From the NCBI RefSeq assembly GCF_000189535.1, contig NC_015145.1, positions 372,001 through 436,000 of the forward strand: a stretch of 64,000 nucleotides of DNA, given 5' to 3'. The position numbers and the translations under genes are program-made. Positions 17,783 through 28,177 of the stretch are shown here, in pieces. Within the stretch, counting starts at the first letter, position 1. Each line of letters starts with the position of its first letter. The notes below the pieces were generated by a model. That model did not search any database and was not told where the DNA came from. It worked only from the letters and a program-made list of their open reading frames with translations. The DNA is from Pseudarthrobacter phenanthrenivorans Sphe3. Lineage in GTDB: Bacteria > Actinomycetota > Actinomycetes > Actinomycetales > Micrococcaceae.

Positions 17783-18334
17783 GTGATTGCACTTCTTGTT
17801 ATCGACATGCAGAACGCGTTCTTCGAGGCGCCGGAACTTGCCGCGCAGCAGAAGGAGTTGGTTGCGTCCTGCAACAAGCTGCTGGAGGCTTTCAAGGCCA
17901 GCGGCCACAAGGCACTGATCGTGGGGACGGAGCACGAGCGGGACAAGTCAACGTGGAGCCTGAACATGCTCGACGACGACCAGGGCTTTATCTTCCGCGG
18001 CAGCGAGCAGGCACAGGCTGTTCCCGGCCTCGCGATCGACGGCCTGCCGCAGCTGAACAAGACCCGGGACAGCGCGTTCGTGGGTACCAACCTGCTGTCC
18101 CGGCTACGGAACTGGGGGGCCGACGAGGTGGTGCTCGCCGGCGTGTCCACGCACAACTGCATCGCCCAGACGGGGGCTGACGCCTTCGCCCACAACATCC
18201 GGGCCACCTACGCCAAGGATGCGATGGCGTCGGAGGACAACCAGGACGCCGCGGACATGCTCCGCATCCTTTCCACCAGTTACCGCCAGCCGGTCCAGTC
18301 CACCGAGGAGATCATGGCACGGCTCGCCCGCTGA
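17783..18334 (+). CDS. Isochorismatase-like cysteine hydrolase
   Basis: A 183-residue cytoplasmic hydrolase of the isochorismatase-like superfamily (amidases such as nicotinamidase or biuret/ureidoacrylate hydrolases). The triad is visible: Asp in LLVIDMQNAF, Lys in LNKTRDSAF and nucleophile Cys in GVSTHNCIAQT after the usual cis-peptide region. I favour GTG 17783 because GAGGGAAAGG lies 6 bases upstream; ATG 17765 would add six residues. It ends 110 bases before ureA, with a GlnR-like array between, so a link to amide nitrogen use is possible but unproven. The substrate cannot be read from sequence. Confidence 0.85.
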   Translation: MIALLVIDMQNAFFEAPELAAQQKELVASCNKLLEAFKASGHKALIVGTEHERDKSTWSLNMLDDDQGFIFRGSEQAQAVPGLAIDGLPQLNKTRDSAFVGTNLLSRLRNWGADEVVLAGVSTHNCIAQTGADAFAHNIRATYAKDAMASEDNQDAADMLRILSTSYRQPVQSTEEIMARLAR

Positions 18335-18358
18335 GCCGTCCCGGCAGGACAGCCGCCG

Positions 18359-18385
18359 CTAACAAAACTGAAACGTGGCGGAAAC
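18359..18385 (+). promoter_or_regulatory. GlnR-type box array upstream of urease
   Basis: Three pentamers in exact 11-bp phase: CTAAC (18359-18363), GAAAC (18370-18374) and GAAAC (18381-18385), each separated by 6 bases. This matches the known actinobacterial GlnR pattern (gTnAC-n6-GaAAC). A TACTGT at 18396-18401 could be the -10. Confidence 0.65.
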
Positions 18386-18443
18386 GTCCGCAACCTACTG
18401 TGGGTCCCACGCCGCCGCCAAGCGGCCTGTCGAAGGGACCCCC

Positions 18444-18746
18444 ATGCACCTGATGCCGCGTGAGCAGGAAAAACTCCTGATCGTGGTGGCCGCCGACCTC
18501 GCGCGACGCCGCCAGGCACGCGGACTCAAGCTGAACTACCCCGAGGCCGTAGCCATCATCAGCTACGAACTGATCGAGGGCGCCCGTGACGGCCGCAGCG
18601 TGGCCGACCTCATGAGCTTTGGCACCACCCTGCTCCGCCGGGAGGACGTCATGGAGGGTGTGCCCGAGATGATCCACGACGTGCAGATCGAGGCAACCTT
18701 CCCCGACGGCACCAAGCTCGTCACCGTCCACGATCCCATCCGCTGA
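18444..18746 (+). CDS. ureA: Urease gamma subunit
   Basis: Small structural subunit of the nickel urease (alpha-beta-gamma trimer), which hydrolyses urea to ammonia and carbamate. It has exactly 100 residues, the family standard. The N-terminus [20 protein letters not shown] and the core [23 protein letters not shown] are typical. The start is ATG 18444 after GAAGGGACCCCC; upstream in-frame codons run through the regulatory region. First gene of ureABCEFGD plus the nickel permease, probably one transcript under nitrogen control. Confidence 0.97.
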   Translation: MHLMPREQEKLLIVVAADLARRRQARGLKLNYPEAVAIISYELIEGARDGRSVADLMSFGTTLLRREDVMEGVPEMIHDVQIEATFPDGTKLVTVHDPIR

Positions 18747-18757
18747 AGGGTCACGCC

Positions 18758-19107
18758 ATGATTCCAGGAGAGTACATCCTCCGGCCCGAGCCGGTGACGG
18801 CGAACGCCGGGCGCGAGGCGGTAGACGTCGTCGTCACCAACACCGGCGACCGGCCCGTCCAGGTGGGCTCGCACTTCCACTTTGCCGAGGCCAATGCTGC
18901 GCTGAGCTTCGACCGCCAGTCAGCGTTCGGCCGCAGGCTGGATATCCCCGCCGGCACGGCAGCTCGTTTTGAACCGGGGGACTCCCGGAACGTTCGCCTG
19001 ATCGAACTGGCGGGCAGCCGTGAGGTGTACGGCCTCAGCAATGCTGTCAACGGAAAGCTCGACGGCGGCACCCGCCAGGGCAGGTCCGTCACGGAAGGGG
19101 ACGGCAA

Positions 19108-19111
<4 letters not shown>
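18758..19111 (+). CDS. ureB: Urease beta subunit
   Basis: A 117-residue structural subunit. It begins [20 protein letters not shown] and contains [21 protein letters not shown], both hallmarks of UreB. It is a little longer than many at the C-terminus ([15 protein letters not shown]). It sits 11 bases after ureA and overlaps ureC by 4 bases (GTGA). Confidence 0.96.
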
Positions 19112-20853
<1,742 letters not shown>

Positions 20854-20879
20854 ATTCTTCCAAGCCCTCGGAGACCCAC

Positions 20880-21359
20880 GTGATCATCGACAAAGTCCTC
20901 GGCAACCTGCACGAACTGCCGGACCCGCACACCTACGCCGGCCTGCACGAGGAAAAAGTGGTCCTCCCCAGCGCCCAGCTGGTCAAAAGGATCCAGCGCG
21001 CCACAACGGACCACGGCAAGGAAATCGGCATCCGGCTGCCCTCAGGCTCCGGTGACCTGCGCGACGGCGACATCCTCCACGTCGAAGAAACCAACATGAT
21101 CGTGGTGTCCGTGCTCCCCACGGATGTCCTGGTCATCGCGCCCCGGACCATCCACGAAATGGGCGTCACGGCACACTCACTCGGCAACCGGCACCTCCAG
21201 GCCCAGTTCTTCGACTCCGCTTCGGAATATGAAGCCGACGTCATGGTGTGCGCCTACGACCACACCGTCGAGGACTACCTCCGCCACACGGGTGTTCCCT
21301 ACTCCCGCCAGGAACGCGTTATGCCTGTGCCTTTCCGCCATGCTGAACACTCGCACTAA
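20880..21359 (+). CDS. ureE: Urease accessory protein UreE (nickel chaperone)
   Basis: A 159-residue metallochaperone that delivers nickel to the urease apoprotein. It begins IIDKVLGNLHEL. The peptide-binding domain is followed by a C-terminal nickel-binding domain with GNRHLQAQF. The C-terminal tail is short and only modestly His-containing (RHAEHSH), unlike the long poly-His tails of some UreE. The start is GTG 20880 with CGGAG upstream, 26 bases after ureC. A 144-base gap holding a large hairpin separates it from ureF. Confidence 0.93.
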   Translation: MIIDKVLGNLHELPDPHTYAGLHEEKVVLPSAQLVKRIQRATTDHGKEIGIRLPSGSGDLRDGDILHVEETNMIVVSVLPTDVLVIAPRTIHEMGVTAHSLGNRHLQAQFFDSASEYEADVMVCAYDHTVEDYLRHTGVPYSRQERVMPVPFRHAEHSH

Positions 21360-21404
21360 CTCTTCACCGCTGGGCGCTTCAAACGATTCCTTGGTTGGGT
21401 GCGC

Positions 21405-21470
21405 CGCCCCGGGATGGGGGCCGTGCCCGCTTCGCGGTGCCCGCCACGCCGCGGCCCCCATCCCCGGGCG
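21405..21470. repeat. Large inverted repeat between ureE and ureF
   Basis: Arms of 21 bases (21405-21425 and 21450-21470) pair with one mismatch and one G-U, around a 24-base loop that is itself GC-rich and partly self-complementary. It is too long and lacks a T-tract for a classic terminator. It could be a REP-like element, an RNA processing or stability structure, or an attenuator inside the operon. Confidence 0.75.
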
Positions 21471-21503
21471 TCGCTTGGGTTCGTCACCTTTGGCGGGCGT
21501 TCA

Positions 21504-22172
21504 GTGAGCGGGTATCAGCTGGCTCTTCAGCAGCTCGTTGACTCGGCGCTTCCTACTGGGGCTTTTGCTCACTCGCTGGGATTCGAGACGTACATCGACC
21601 GCGGAGTCGTGGTTGATGAGGGGTCTTTTGGGGTGTGGTTGTCTGTTTTTGTCTCGCAGTCGCTTACCTACTCTGACGGGCTGGCCATTCGGTTCTTCTA
21701 TGAGGGCTGGGACTTGGCGGAGCTGGATGCTCTTCTTTCTGCCTCTCTTTTGCCGCGGCAGGTTCGGGAGGCCGGCACCAAAATGGGGGGCCGGCTGCTG
21801 GAGATTGGGGCGGAGGTGTTTCCCTCGCCTGCGCTGGAACTGTACCGGAACCTGGTGAGCAGCGGCCGTGCCGCGGGGCACCAGCCGCTGGCGTTCGCCG
21901 TCGTCGCCCGTTCCCTCGGGGTGCCGCTGCCGGAGGCGTTGGCCGCCTACCTTTTCGCCACTGCCACCTCACTCACACAGAACGCCGTCCGCGCCATCCC
22001 GCTCGGCCAGAACGCCGGCCAGCGGCTCCTTAGGCAGGCGGCCGACGACGTTGCTGCCGCCGTCGAACGCATCCCGCACCTGATGCCGGACGACTTCGGG
22101 GCCGTCAGCCCCGGACTGGAAATTTCGCAAATGCGGCACGAACGCCAACGTGCCCGGATGTTCATGAGCTAA
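21504..22172 (+). CDS. ureF: Urease accessory protein UreF
   Basis: A 222-residue, all-helical GTPase-regulating accessory protein that forms the UreD-UreF-UreG activation complex. The signature [19 protein letters not shown] is near the N-terminus and [21 protein letters not shown] is near residue 170. I chose GTG 21504; the frame extends upstream through the hairpin region, where the translation looks non-coding. The first 250 bases use unusually many T-ending codons compared with the rest of the operon; the second half is typical. Confidence 0.92.
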   Translation: MSGYQLALQQLVDSALPTGAFAHSLGFETYIDRGVVVDEGSFGVWLSVFVSQSLTYSDGLAIRFFYEGWDLAELDALLSASLLPRQVREAGTKMGGRLLEIGAEVFPSPALELYRNLVSSGRAAGHQPLAFAVVARSLGVPLPEALAAYLFATATSLTQNAVRAIPLGQNAGQRLLRQAADDVAAAVERIPHLMPDDFGAVSPGLEISQMRHERQRARMFMS

Positions 22173-22195
22173 CGCGCTTTTTACTAGGAGGAACC

Positions 22196-22813
22196 ATGGC
22201 TGAACCCATCAAAATCGGCATCGGCGGGCCCGTCGGCGCGGGCAAGACCCAGCTCGTGGAGCGGCTCACCCGGCATATGAGCGGTGGGATCTCGATGGCC
22301 GCCATCACCAACGACATCTACACCATTGAGGACGCCAAAATCCTCGCCGCCAACGGCATCCTCCCCGTGGACCGGATCATCGGCGTCGAAACCGGCGGCT
22401 GCCCGCACACCGCCATCCGCGAAGACACATCCATGAACACCGCCGCCATTGAGGAACTCAAAGCCCGGCACCCCGACCTCCAGGTCATCTTCGTCGAATC
22501 CGGCGGCGACAACCTCTCCGCCACCTTCAGCCCCGAACTCGTGGACTTCTCCATCTACATCATCGACGTGGCCCAGGGCGAGAAAATCCCCCGCAAAGCC
22601 GGCCAGGGCATGATCAAGTCCGACCTCTTCATCATCAACAAAACCGACCTCGCACCCCACGTCGGCGCCGACCTCGCCGTCATGGGGCGGGACTCCAAAG
22701 AGTTCCGCGGCGCCAAGCCGTTCTGCTTCACGAACCTGAAGACGGACGAGGGACTCGACAAGGTCATCGACTGGATCCGGCACGACGTCCTGATGCTCGA
22801 TCTGGCGCAATGA
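22196..22813 (+). CDS. ureG: Urease accessory GTPase UreG
   Basis: A 205-residue SIMIBI-class GTPase that drives nickel insertion into urease. The P-loop [15 protein letters not shown] is at residues 9-23. The nickel-binding CPH motif appears in [15 protein letters not shown], and [13 protein letters not shown] is the G4 base-recognition motif. TAGGAGGAACC gives a strong ribosome binding site for ATG 22196. The gene overlaps ureD by 4 bases. Confidence 0.97.
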   Translation: MAEPIKIGIGGPVGAGKTQLVERLTRHMSGGISMAAITNDIYTIEDAKILAANGILPVDRIIGVETGGCPHTAIREDTSMNTAAIEELKARHPDLQVIFVESGGDNLSATFSPELVDFSIYIIDVAQGEKIPRKAGQGMIKSDLFIINKTDLAPHVGADLAVMGRDSKEFRGAKPFCFTNLKTDEGLDKVIDWIRHDVLMLDLAQ

Positions 22814-23712
22814 GTACGACGGCGGCAGGGTCACCTCACGTGGTCACGTCACCCGGGCCCGCGTCCGCTGATCGGCCCGCTATGGGCGAGCTTGAGCTTG
22901 TGGTCGCCGAGCGTACGGGACGATCCTTCGCGGCGCATCAGTTCCACAGGGGTGCTTTGAGGTTGCTGCGGCCCCATTATCTCGATGACTCCGGGCAGGT
23001 TTGTTATGTCGTTGTGAATCCTGGCGGGGCTTATCTGGGGGCGGATCTCTTTCTTGTTGATGTTGAGGTGGGGGATGGTGCTGACCTGTTGCTGACCACC
23101 CAGTCGGCTACGAAGGTGTACCGGACTCCCGGGTCCTTTGCTGAGCAGCGCATGGCTGTCCGGCTGGGGGAGGGGGCACGGCTGGAACTCATGCCTGACC
23201 AGCTCATTGCCTACCGGGAGGCCAGCTACCGGCAGCGGACTTCCGTGACGCTGCGGCCGTCGTCGAGCCTGGTGATGGCGGAAGTGGTGACGCCCGGTTG
23301 GTCGCCGGACGGGGCTGCCTTCCGGTACGAGGAAGTGCGGCTGCGGAACGAGATCCGGGTGGCGGATGGCGTTAAGTCCGAACTCCTGGCCCTGGACAAC
23401 CTGCTCATCCGTCCAACCGCCGGGGACGTTACCGGGCTGGGGTTCATGGAGGGGTACAGCCACCTCGGGTCGCTGATCGTGGTGGATGCCCGGGTGGACC
23501 AGGCGCTCGCCGACGACCTGCACCTGGTGGCCACAGCACACGATGCATTGACCGGTGTCTCCCTCACCCGCAAAATCGGGGGAACCACCGGGCTGGTCCT
23601 GCGCTCATTGTCCAACAGCACGGGCGAGCTCAACCGCCTGCTCGCCGCCTGTGCCAACCTCCTGCGGAAGCGCTGGTACGGGCAGGACCCGCTGGATCTG
23701 AGGAAGCACTGA
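22810..23712 (+). CDS. ureD: Urease accessory protein UreD (UreH)
   Basis: A 300-residue beta-rich scaffold for urease activation. It has the family motifs [30 protein letters not shown] and [18 protein letters not shown]. The start ATG overlaps the ureG stop (ATGA). The first 100 codons are enriched in T-ending codons (GTT, CTT, GAT, TAT) unlike ureG and unlike its own 3' half. The stop shares one base with the ATG of the nickel permease (TGATG), so translation is coupled. Confidence 0.93.
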   Translation: MSTTAAGSPHVVTSPGPASADRPAMGELELVVAERTGRSFAAHQFHRGALRLLRPHYLDDSGQVCYVVVNPGGAYLGADLFLVDVEVGDGADLLLTTQSATKVYRTPGSFAEQRMAVRLGEGARLELMPDQLIAYREASYRQRTSVTLRPSSSLVMAEVVTPGWSPDGAAFRYEEVRLRNEIRVADGVKSELLALDNLLIRPTAGDVTGLGFMEGYSHLGSLIVVDARVDQALADDLHLVATAHDALTGVSLTRKIGGTTGLVLRSLSNSTGELNRLLAACANLLRKRWYGQDPLDLRKH

Positions 23713-24758
23713 TGGCTGCCATCTCCGCCCTCTACCGTGAGCGGGAGGCCCTGCCGCTGGGGACCCGCCTGCTGTGGATGTTTGGTGCGGTGGCCTCCCT
23801 GCATGCCGCCGCCGTCGTACTTCTGCTTGCCGGCAACGCGGGAACGTCCGGGACACAGGTGCTCAGCTGGGGGCTGGTCCTCACGGCCTACCTCGCCGGC
23901 GTCAAGCACAGCTACGACTGGGACCATCTGGCGGCCATCGACAACTCGACCCGCACCTTCGTGGCGAAACGGCAGGATCCGGTCAGTGTTGGTTTCGCGT
24001 TCAGCCTGGGGCACAGTTCGGTGGTCACGCTGGCCGGGGTGCTGGTGCTTGCCGGCGCCGCCGAGGTGGGGGAGTACATGGCGGAAGGCTCCACCGGCAA
24101 CGTGGTGCTCGGACTGATCGGCAGCGGCGTGTCCGGACTGTTCCTGCTGGCCATGGGCCTTTTCAACGGCTCTGCCTTTGCCCGCTCCGCCCGCGCCTAC
24201 CGCCGGGCGCAGGCCGGAGCCGTCATCGATCCCGCCGATCTTGAACCGCAGGGACTGGTGGCCCGGCTCCTCGCCAAACCACTGTCCAGGGTGCGGCGGC
24301 CGCGCAACATCTACGTGGTCGGTTTCCTGTTCGGGCTGGGTTTTGACACCGCCACCACCATCGGGCTGTTGATGATGGCCGCGGCGGCTTCGCTGGCCGG
24401 AGTGCCGCCCTTCGCCCTGCTGGCGCTGCCCCTTGCATTCACTGCCGCCATGACGCTCTGCGATTCCGTGAACGGCGCCGTGATGATGCGGATGTACCGC
24501 TCCGCGCTGGATGACCCGCAGCGGAAAGTCGGCTTCAACGCCCTGGTCACCGGCATCTCCGCGGTGTCGGCGCTTTTCATTGCGGCCATCACCCTGGGCG
24601 GCTTCGCCAACGCAGCCTTTGCCCTCGAAGACCCGGTCACGGCCTGGTTCGGATCCATCGACCTTGGCGACGCCGGCCTCTTGCTCGTGGCCGTGCTGCC
24701 GGCGGTGTGGGGCGCGGCGGCGTGGAGGAGGCGGTCCGGCCGGAAGCCTGCTGCCTAA
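23712..24758 (+). CDS. Nickel/cobalt permease, NiCoT family
   Basis: A 348-residue integral membrane permease with about eight hydrophobic segments. The NiCoT signature H-x4-D-H is present in KHSYDWDHLAAIDN (usual form RHAxDADHIxAIDN), as is the second motif LGFDTATTIGLL. Because it is coupled to ureD by a TGATG overlap, nickel for urease is by far the most likely substrate. It is the last gene of the urease transcript and converges on the hexapeptide-repeat gene with 14 bases between stops. Confidence 0.92.
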   Translation: MAAISALYREREALPLGTRLLWMFGAVASLHAAAVVLLLAGNAGTSGTQVLSWGLVLTAYLAGVKHSYDWDHLAAIDNSTRTFVAKRQDPVSVGFAFSLGHSSVVTLAGVLVLAGAAEVGEYMAEGSTGNVVLGLIGSGVSGLFLLAMGLFNGSAFARSARAYRRAQAGAVIDPADLEPQGLVARLLAKPLSRVRRPRNIYVVGFLFGLGFDTATTIGLLMMAAAASLAGVPPFALLALPLAFTAAMTLCDSVNGAVMMRMYRSALDDPQRKVGFNALVTGISAVSALFIAAITLGGFANAAFALEDPVTAWFGSIDLGDAGLLLVAVLPAVWGAAAWRRRSGRKPAA

Positions 24759-24772
24759 AGCGAGGCGGAGGG

Positions 24773-25225
24773 TTACGCCGCGATCCGCCCCTTGCCGCGT
24801 GCATGCGGCCTGTTCTTGCCGTGGATGCGCTCCGAGGTGCGGGACCCCAGAAGGACCTGTCCGCCGTCGGGCACGGTGGAGTCCGAATCCAGGTGGACGC
24901 CGTGTTCGATCAGGACGCCCGAGCCGATCCGCGAATGGCTCCCGACGTGCACCTTGTTTCCGATGACCGTTCCCCGGCCGATCCGGACGCCGTCACCGAT
25001 CACAGCCCGGTCGCCGACCGTGGCGTCGTGGTCGACCCAGCTGCCGTGGCCAATCCGGCTTCCGGCACCAATCCGGGCCCCGCTCTCCACATAGGTCATG
25101 GGACCGACGCGCGTGCTCTCGGGGACCGCTGCTCCCGGGGCAACGAGCCCGCCCCCGTTGGCATGCCTGACGTACCGGGTGACCTTTCCGGCGTCGTCCT
25201 CTACCGACACAAACTTTGCGTTCAT
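24773..25225 (-). CDS. Hexapeptide-repeat (left-handed beta-helix) protein
   Basis: A 150-residue protein. Residues 25-115 are regular hexapeptide repeats (pattern [LIV]-G-x4), as in VGPMTYVESGARIGAGSRIG and IGDGVRIGRGTVIGN. This predicts a left-handed parallel beta-helix as in acyltransferases and carbonic-anhydrase-like proteins. There is no separate catalytic domain, and the tail is basic (GKNRPHARGKGRIAA). Function is therefore unclear: an O-acetyltransferase-like or scaffold protein. ATG 25225 is followed upstream by GAGGGAATGA. Confidence 0.75.
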   Translation of the reverse strand: MNAKFVSVEDDAGKVTRYVRHANGGGLVAPGAAVPESTRVGPMTYVESGARIGAGSRIGHGSWVDHDATVGDRAVIGDGVRIGRGTVIGNKVHVGSHSRIGSGVLIEHGVHLDSDSTVPDGGQVLLGSRTSERIHGKNRPHARGKGRIAA

Positions 25226-25848
25226 TCATTCCCTCGTCAACGCTGCGGCAATTTACCGCGCAGTAAGTTAACGGTCAATAACGCGCAGGGATTCCCGGAA
25301 TGCTGTTTCCGGGAGCGTTCCCGGACGGGAGGAAGGCTTTGTGCCGGTCCAGGCTCATGTTGCTGACGCCTTTCTCCAGGCCCGCGAACATGATGGACAT
25401 CCGGATGGAGCCCTCCAGCGATTTCCAGCCTTGCCAAGAAATGGATTGACTACACGTTTGACCCCGCGTCGGCTTCGGCAGGCAAGGTCAAGGTCCTGAC
25501 GGATTTCGAAACCTGCCAGCTCCGCAACAGCACCTCAGGGCTGGGGAACGCGGCCATTGCGGCATTTGCGCTACCGGATGCCATGCAGGATTCCTCCGCG
25601 GTTTGGCTGGCTGCGGATGCGGCAGGGGACAGGGCCCTGTTCTCTGCCGCCGAAGGCTACGAGGTGTGGATTCGCCCCACCGAATTGGACGGAAAGCTGT
25701 GTTACAAAATGGCGGCTGCCCTGCGTCCGCCGGCGGAATTGCCTGGCGGCAGGCCCTAGCGCCGCGCCACAATGCCACCGCGACGGCATTCAACAGTAAT
25801 GTTTAAAGCGGCCCGCGTCGGCGGGCAAGACCAATGGCAGGAGCTGGG
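25226..25848. other. Gene-poor 623-base gap with possible coding remnants
   Basis: No complete gene is visible. On the plus strand a frame stays open from 25394 to a TAG at 25757-25759 (about 121 codons) with coding-like composition and peptides such as VWLAADAAGDRALF and EGYEVWIRPTELDG. It has no start codon until an ATG 58 codons before the end, and a stop lies just before 25394. A minus-strand frame (about 25270-25430) reads like a protein C-terminus (MSIMFAGLEKGVSNMSLDRH). Both may be decayed gene fragments; neither is certain. The inverted repeat AATGCC-n8-GGCATT (25771-25790) lies upstream of the FadR gene. Confidence 0.4.
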
Positions 25849-26562
25849 ATGGCCCGCAGGACACTCGTTGACGATCTCGTCGACGGCCTGCTCGACGACA
25901 TCCTCGACGGCAAACTCAAAGCCCACGATGCCATCCCGCCCGAGGCCGACATCGCCAAGGCCTACAGCGTCAGCAGGCTCACGGTCCGCGAGGCGCTCAA
26001 GGTGCTGCGGGCCCAAAACATCCTGTACGTGAAGGCCGGCCGGGGGACCTTCGTCAACCCATCGGACAACTGGACCGGCCTGGATGCCATCTTCAAGGCC
26101 GCCTCGCACGGAAACGCCGCCGACCAGGTTTCCGTGGGCCTGATCGAAATGCGCCGCATGGTGGAAACCGGTGCGGCATCGCTCGCCGCCAAGCGGCATA
26201 CACCTGAGCATGCAGAACAGATGAGGCAGTGCATCGAGGATATGAAGCGCTTCCATGAGTCCGGAGACCTGGATCGTTTTGTGGAAGCGGACATCGCGTT
26301 TCATGACGCGGTACTAAAAGCCTCAGGCAACCCCTTCGTACGGGCGCTCTTTGCGCAACTGGGGCAGCTCCTCTACATCACCAGGCGGGAGACCTCCGCT
26401 GTGCCGGAGATCCAGCTTCACGCAATCGAGCACCATCAGAAGGTCATGGACAGTATCCTCACCGGCGACGCTGAGCTCTCCCGCCGTGTCATGGATGACC
26501 ACATGGAACAGACCTACCGCGACTACGAGCGTTACGTGCACCAGCACCAGCCCGACGCCTAA
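25849..26562 (+). CDS. FadR subfamily GntR transcriptional regulator
   Basis: A 237-residue regulator. The winged HTH (residues 5-72) has the GntR signature AKAYSVSRLTVREALKVLRA and wing GRGTFVN. The C-terminal all-helical FCD ligand domain (about 95-225) carries metal-ligand His candidates in DIAFHDAVL and IEHHQKV, as in FadR regulators for carboxylates and sugar acids. I chose ATG 25849, with CAGGAG 5 bases upstream, to give MARRTLV, matching MARQSLV of the paralogue at 56361. The probable operator ATGTCTGACAT lies before the next gene. Confidence 0.9.
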   Translation: MARRTLVDDLVDGLLDDILDGKLKAHDAIPPEADIAKAYSVSRLTVREALKVLRAQNILYVKAGRGTFVNPSDNWTGLDAIFKAASHGNAADQVSVGLIEMRRMVETGAASLAAKRHTPEHAEQMRQCIEDMKRFHESGDLDRFVEADIAFHDAVLKASGNPFVRALFAQLGQLLYITRRETSAVPEIQLHAIEHHQKVMDSILTGDAELSRRVMDDHMEQTYRDYERYVHQHQPDA

Positions 26563-26640
26563 TTCGCAAGGTCCCAGCAGCGCCCCCAAAAGCGGGTGGA
26601 AGCCTGCGGCAGCTGCTGTCTGGCGCTTCCCAGCCCGGGC

Positions 26641-26670
26641 TTGACGTAATCCCGATCACGCTCCTATGAT
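26641..26670 (+). promoter_or_regulatory. Promoter of the MFS permease gene
   Basis: -35 TTGACG (26641-26646) and -10 TATGAT (26665-26670) with an 18-base spacer, the best sigma-70-like promoter in this part of the window. The operator follows about 22 bases downstream of the -10. Confidence 0.65.
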
Positions 26671-26692
26671 TTTCCTCATGTTCTTCCGTCAG

Positions 26693-26703
26693 ATGTCTGA
26701 CAT
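26693..26703. promoter_or_regulatory. FadR/GntR-type operator ATGTCTGACAT
   Basis: An 11-bp palindrome with 5-bp arms, ATGTC-T-GACAT. GntR/FadR operators are typically short palindromes of this kind. The reverse complement, ATGTCAGACAT, lies upstream of the sugar-acid cluster at 56451. Its position downstream of the predicted transcription start suits a repressor. Confidence 0.65.
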
Positions 26704-26776
26704 CAGACTCAACTAGACGGATTCCCCTATTCCCCTCGGAAGCCTGCAACGTGCGCTTCCGCCAGACAGAAGGTCG

Positions 26777-28150
26777 ATGATGACTTCACTCTCCATGCCG
26801 TCCGCGGCACTGGGCGAACTCGGCGAGCGCACCCTGCGCAAGGTCCGCCGCCGCATTATGCCGCTGATTGTCCTGCTGTATTTCATTGCCTACCTTGACC
26901 GCAACAACGTGGGCTTCGCGAAGCTGACCATGAGCGAGGATATCGGCCTCAGCGCCGCCGCCTATGGGCTTGGCGCCGGTATCTTCTTCCTGGGCTACGC
27001 CCTGCTGGAGGTGCCCAGCAATGCCGGAATGTACCGTTTCGGAGCCCGCAAATGGCTTGCAAGAATCCTGATTACCTGGGGCATCTTTGCCACTGCCATG
27101 GCGCTGGTAAACGGTGAAAGCACCTACTACATCATCCGGTTCCTGCTCGGAGCGGCCGAGGCCGGCTTCTTCCCGGCGATCCTCTTCTATCTGACGCTTT
27201 GGTTCCCCGCTGCCCAGCGCGTCACGGTCCTGGGCATCTTCATTCTTGCCCAGCCGATTTCCAACGCCCTTGGCGCGCCGGTCTCCGGCCTCCTGCTGCA
27301 GATGGACGGCATCCTGGGTCTGCACGGCTGGCAGTGGCTCTACATCATCGAAGGTATCCCCGCCATCCTGCTTGGCCTGCTGACCCCCATCCTGATGACC
27401 GACCGCCCCCGGGACGCCAAATGGCTCAACACTGAAGAACGCGAATGGCTCGCCACCACCATGGAAGCCGAGCTTGCCGCCAAGTCCAAGGTCGGGAACC
27501 ACAACTTCCTTGCCGGCCTCAAGGACAAACGCACCCTCATCTACTCGGCGCTGTACTTCGGCCTGGTCTGCGGCATCTACGGCCTGGGCCTCTGGATGCC
27601 CACCATCGTGGCTGCCCTTGGCAAGTTCTCCACCGCCGAGGTGGGCTTCATTGTCCTCGTTCCCTATGCCATCGCAGCAGTGTTCGTGTACTTCTGGAGC
27701 AAGCGGGCGGACCGGACAGGCAAGCGGGCCTGGCACACCTCCGTCAGCATGGTGCTGGCCGGCATGGGCCTGCTGGCAGCGGGCTACCTGCTTCCGGTCA
27801 ACCCCATCCTTGCCCTGATCGCACTCACCGCTGCCGCCATGGGCATCTACGGTGCCATTGCCCCGTTCCTGTCCATGCCCTCCGCCGCACTCACCGGTGC
27901 AGCCGCCGCTTCCGGGCTGGCACTGGTCAACTCCCTTGGCAACCTGGGCGGTTTTGTGGCGCCCTACGCCGTCGGTCTGCTGAAGGACGCCACCGGCAAC
28001 AACCAGAGCGGACTGCTTTTCCTGTCCTTCTGCCTGTGCGTCACAGCAGTGGCCACGTACCTGTATGCCCGCAAACGTCCTGAGGGTGATGCGGCCCTCG
28101 ACCCCGCAGTGGCAGCCGCATCGGCTGTCAACGCGGCCAAAGTCTCCTGA
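26777..28150 (+). CDS. MFS transporter, anion:cation symporter-like
   Basis: A 457-residue, 12-helix major facilitator permease. The N-terminus RRIMPLIVLLYFIAYLDRNNVGFAKL is the classic start of the ACS group, which carries organic and sugar acids. Other signs are EAGFFPAILFYLTLWFP and the central loop LMTDRPRDAKWL. Another ATG three bases on (26780) has slightly better spacing from GAAGG. It lies between a FadR regulator and an SDR dehydrogenase, so uptake of a hydroxy or sugar acid that the SDR oxidises is likely. The substrate itself cannot be named. Confidence 0.88.
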   Translation: MMTSLSMPSAALGELGERTLRKVRRRIMPLIVLLYFIAYLDRNNVGFAKLTMSEDIGLSAAAYGLGAGIFFLGYALLEVPSNAGMYRFGARKWLARILITWGIFATAMALVNGESTYYIIRFLLGAAEAGFFPAILFYLTLWFPAAQRVTVLGIFILAQPISNALGAPVSGLLLQMDGILGLHGWQWLYIIEGIPAILLGLLTPILMTDRPRDAKWLNTEEREWLATTMEAELAAKSKVGNHNFLAGLKDKRTLIYSALYFGLVCGIYGLGLWMPTIVAALGKFSTAEVGFIVLVPYAIAAVFVYFWSKRADRTGKRAWHTSVSMVLAGMGLLAAGYLLPVNPILALIALTAAAMGIYGAIAPFLSMPSAALTGAAAASGLALVNSLGNLGGFVAPYAVGLLKDATGNNQSGLLFLSFCLCVTAVATYLYARKRPEGDAALDPAVAAASAVNAAKVS

Positions 28151-28177
28151 CCCGGAACCCGAACGAAAGATACTCCG

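Noticed and set aside
23600-23720. Nickel or cobalamin riboswitch before the nickel permease
   Set aside because: The permease start overlaps the ureD stop, so there is no leader.
25240-25440. Small gene on the minus strand
   Set aside because: Reads like a protein end, but no start codon with a ribosome binding site was found; kept only as a possible remnant.
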